The notes beneath the pieces are model-generated. The model saw only the letters and a list, made by a program, of their open reading frames with translations, was not told the DNA's origin and did not search any database. The position numbers and the translations under genes are program-made. Shown here piece by piece: positions 63,998 to 64,000 of a DNA stretch of 64,000 nt (position 1 is its first letter; the number at the start of each line of letters is the position of its first letter). The DNA comes from Thiolinea disciformis DSM 14473. Lineage in GTDB: Bacteria > Pseudomonadota > Gammaproteobacteria > Thiotrichales > Thiotrichaceae. Location of the stretch: NCBI RefSeq assembly GCF_000371925.1, contig NZ_AQVE01000023.1, positions 1-64,000 of the forward strand, written 5' to 3'.

Positions 63998-64000
63998 TGA

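Overview
This window looks like part of the chromosome of a gammaproteobacterium carrying an integrated podovirus-like prophage. The host assignment rests on the rplM-rpsI pair, proS, dusA, an Xps-like type II secretion block (L-M-N-D order), an ABC-transporter-dependent surface polysaccharide cluster, an outer-membrane porin and an HscC-type Hsp70. A Thiotrichales-like sulfur bacterium is my guess, at low confidence, because no diagnostic marker is present.

Region 1 (1 to about 24,650) is the right-hand part of a prophage; its left end lies outside the window. A left-to-right virion operon encodes scaffold (cut by the window edge), N4-gp56-like major capsid protein, several cysteine-rich head/neck/tail proteins, a coiled-coil protein, a short GNAT-like protein, internal virion proteins, a lytic transglycosylase with three 25-residue repeats, and a 3,354-residue polyvalent protein. 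The polyvalent protein joins a pyrophosphatase-like domain, an SF2 helicase, an N6-adenine methyltransferase, a zincin-like segment and a PLxRFG-like segment. This layout matches Bcep22-like podoviruses with their DarB-like giant injected protein. A 127-codon ORF with its own Shine-Dalgarno is nested in another frame inside the giant gene. On the opposite strand lie a P22-type antirepressor and a Fis-like protein. Their leader contains a 76-nt three-way-junction RNA whose loop can pair with the antirepressor start region, as in the C4 antisense RNA of phages P1 and P7. A tyrosine integrase adjoins dusA, the presumed integration target.

Region 2 (24.6 to 33.7 kb) holds dusA, tRNA-Asn(GTT), a ProQ/FinO RNA chaperone, tRNA-Ser(GGA), the gspL-M-N-D block with a trailing lipoprotein, and an exported protein of unknown function.

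Region 3 (33.8 to 43.1 kb) is a surface polysaccharide cluster: Wzm, Wzt with a C-terminal cargo domain, a lipid A acyltransferase relative, a methyltransferase with a coiled-coil tail, three family 2 glycosyltransferases, a HAD-like protein and a small unknown. The combination suggests an ABC-exported O-antigen-like glycan, possibly with methyl capping.

Region 4 (43.2 to 64 kb) is housekeeping and metabolic: rplM-rpsI, a porin, a 1,300-residue FAD/iron-sulfur oxidoreductase, acyl-CoA dehydrogenase with a MaoC hydratase, a PGPGW-like membrane protein, phosphofructokinase, a cNMP/CBS/DUF294 protein, a STAND-type ATPase, a Na+/H+ antiporter, proS, a J-domain/RDD membrane protein with an HscC-like chaperone, and a small EF-hand-like protein.
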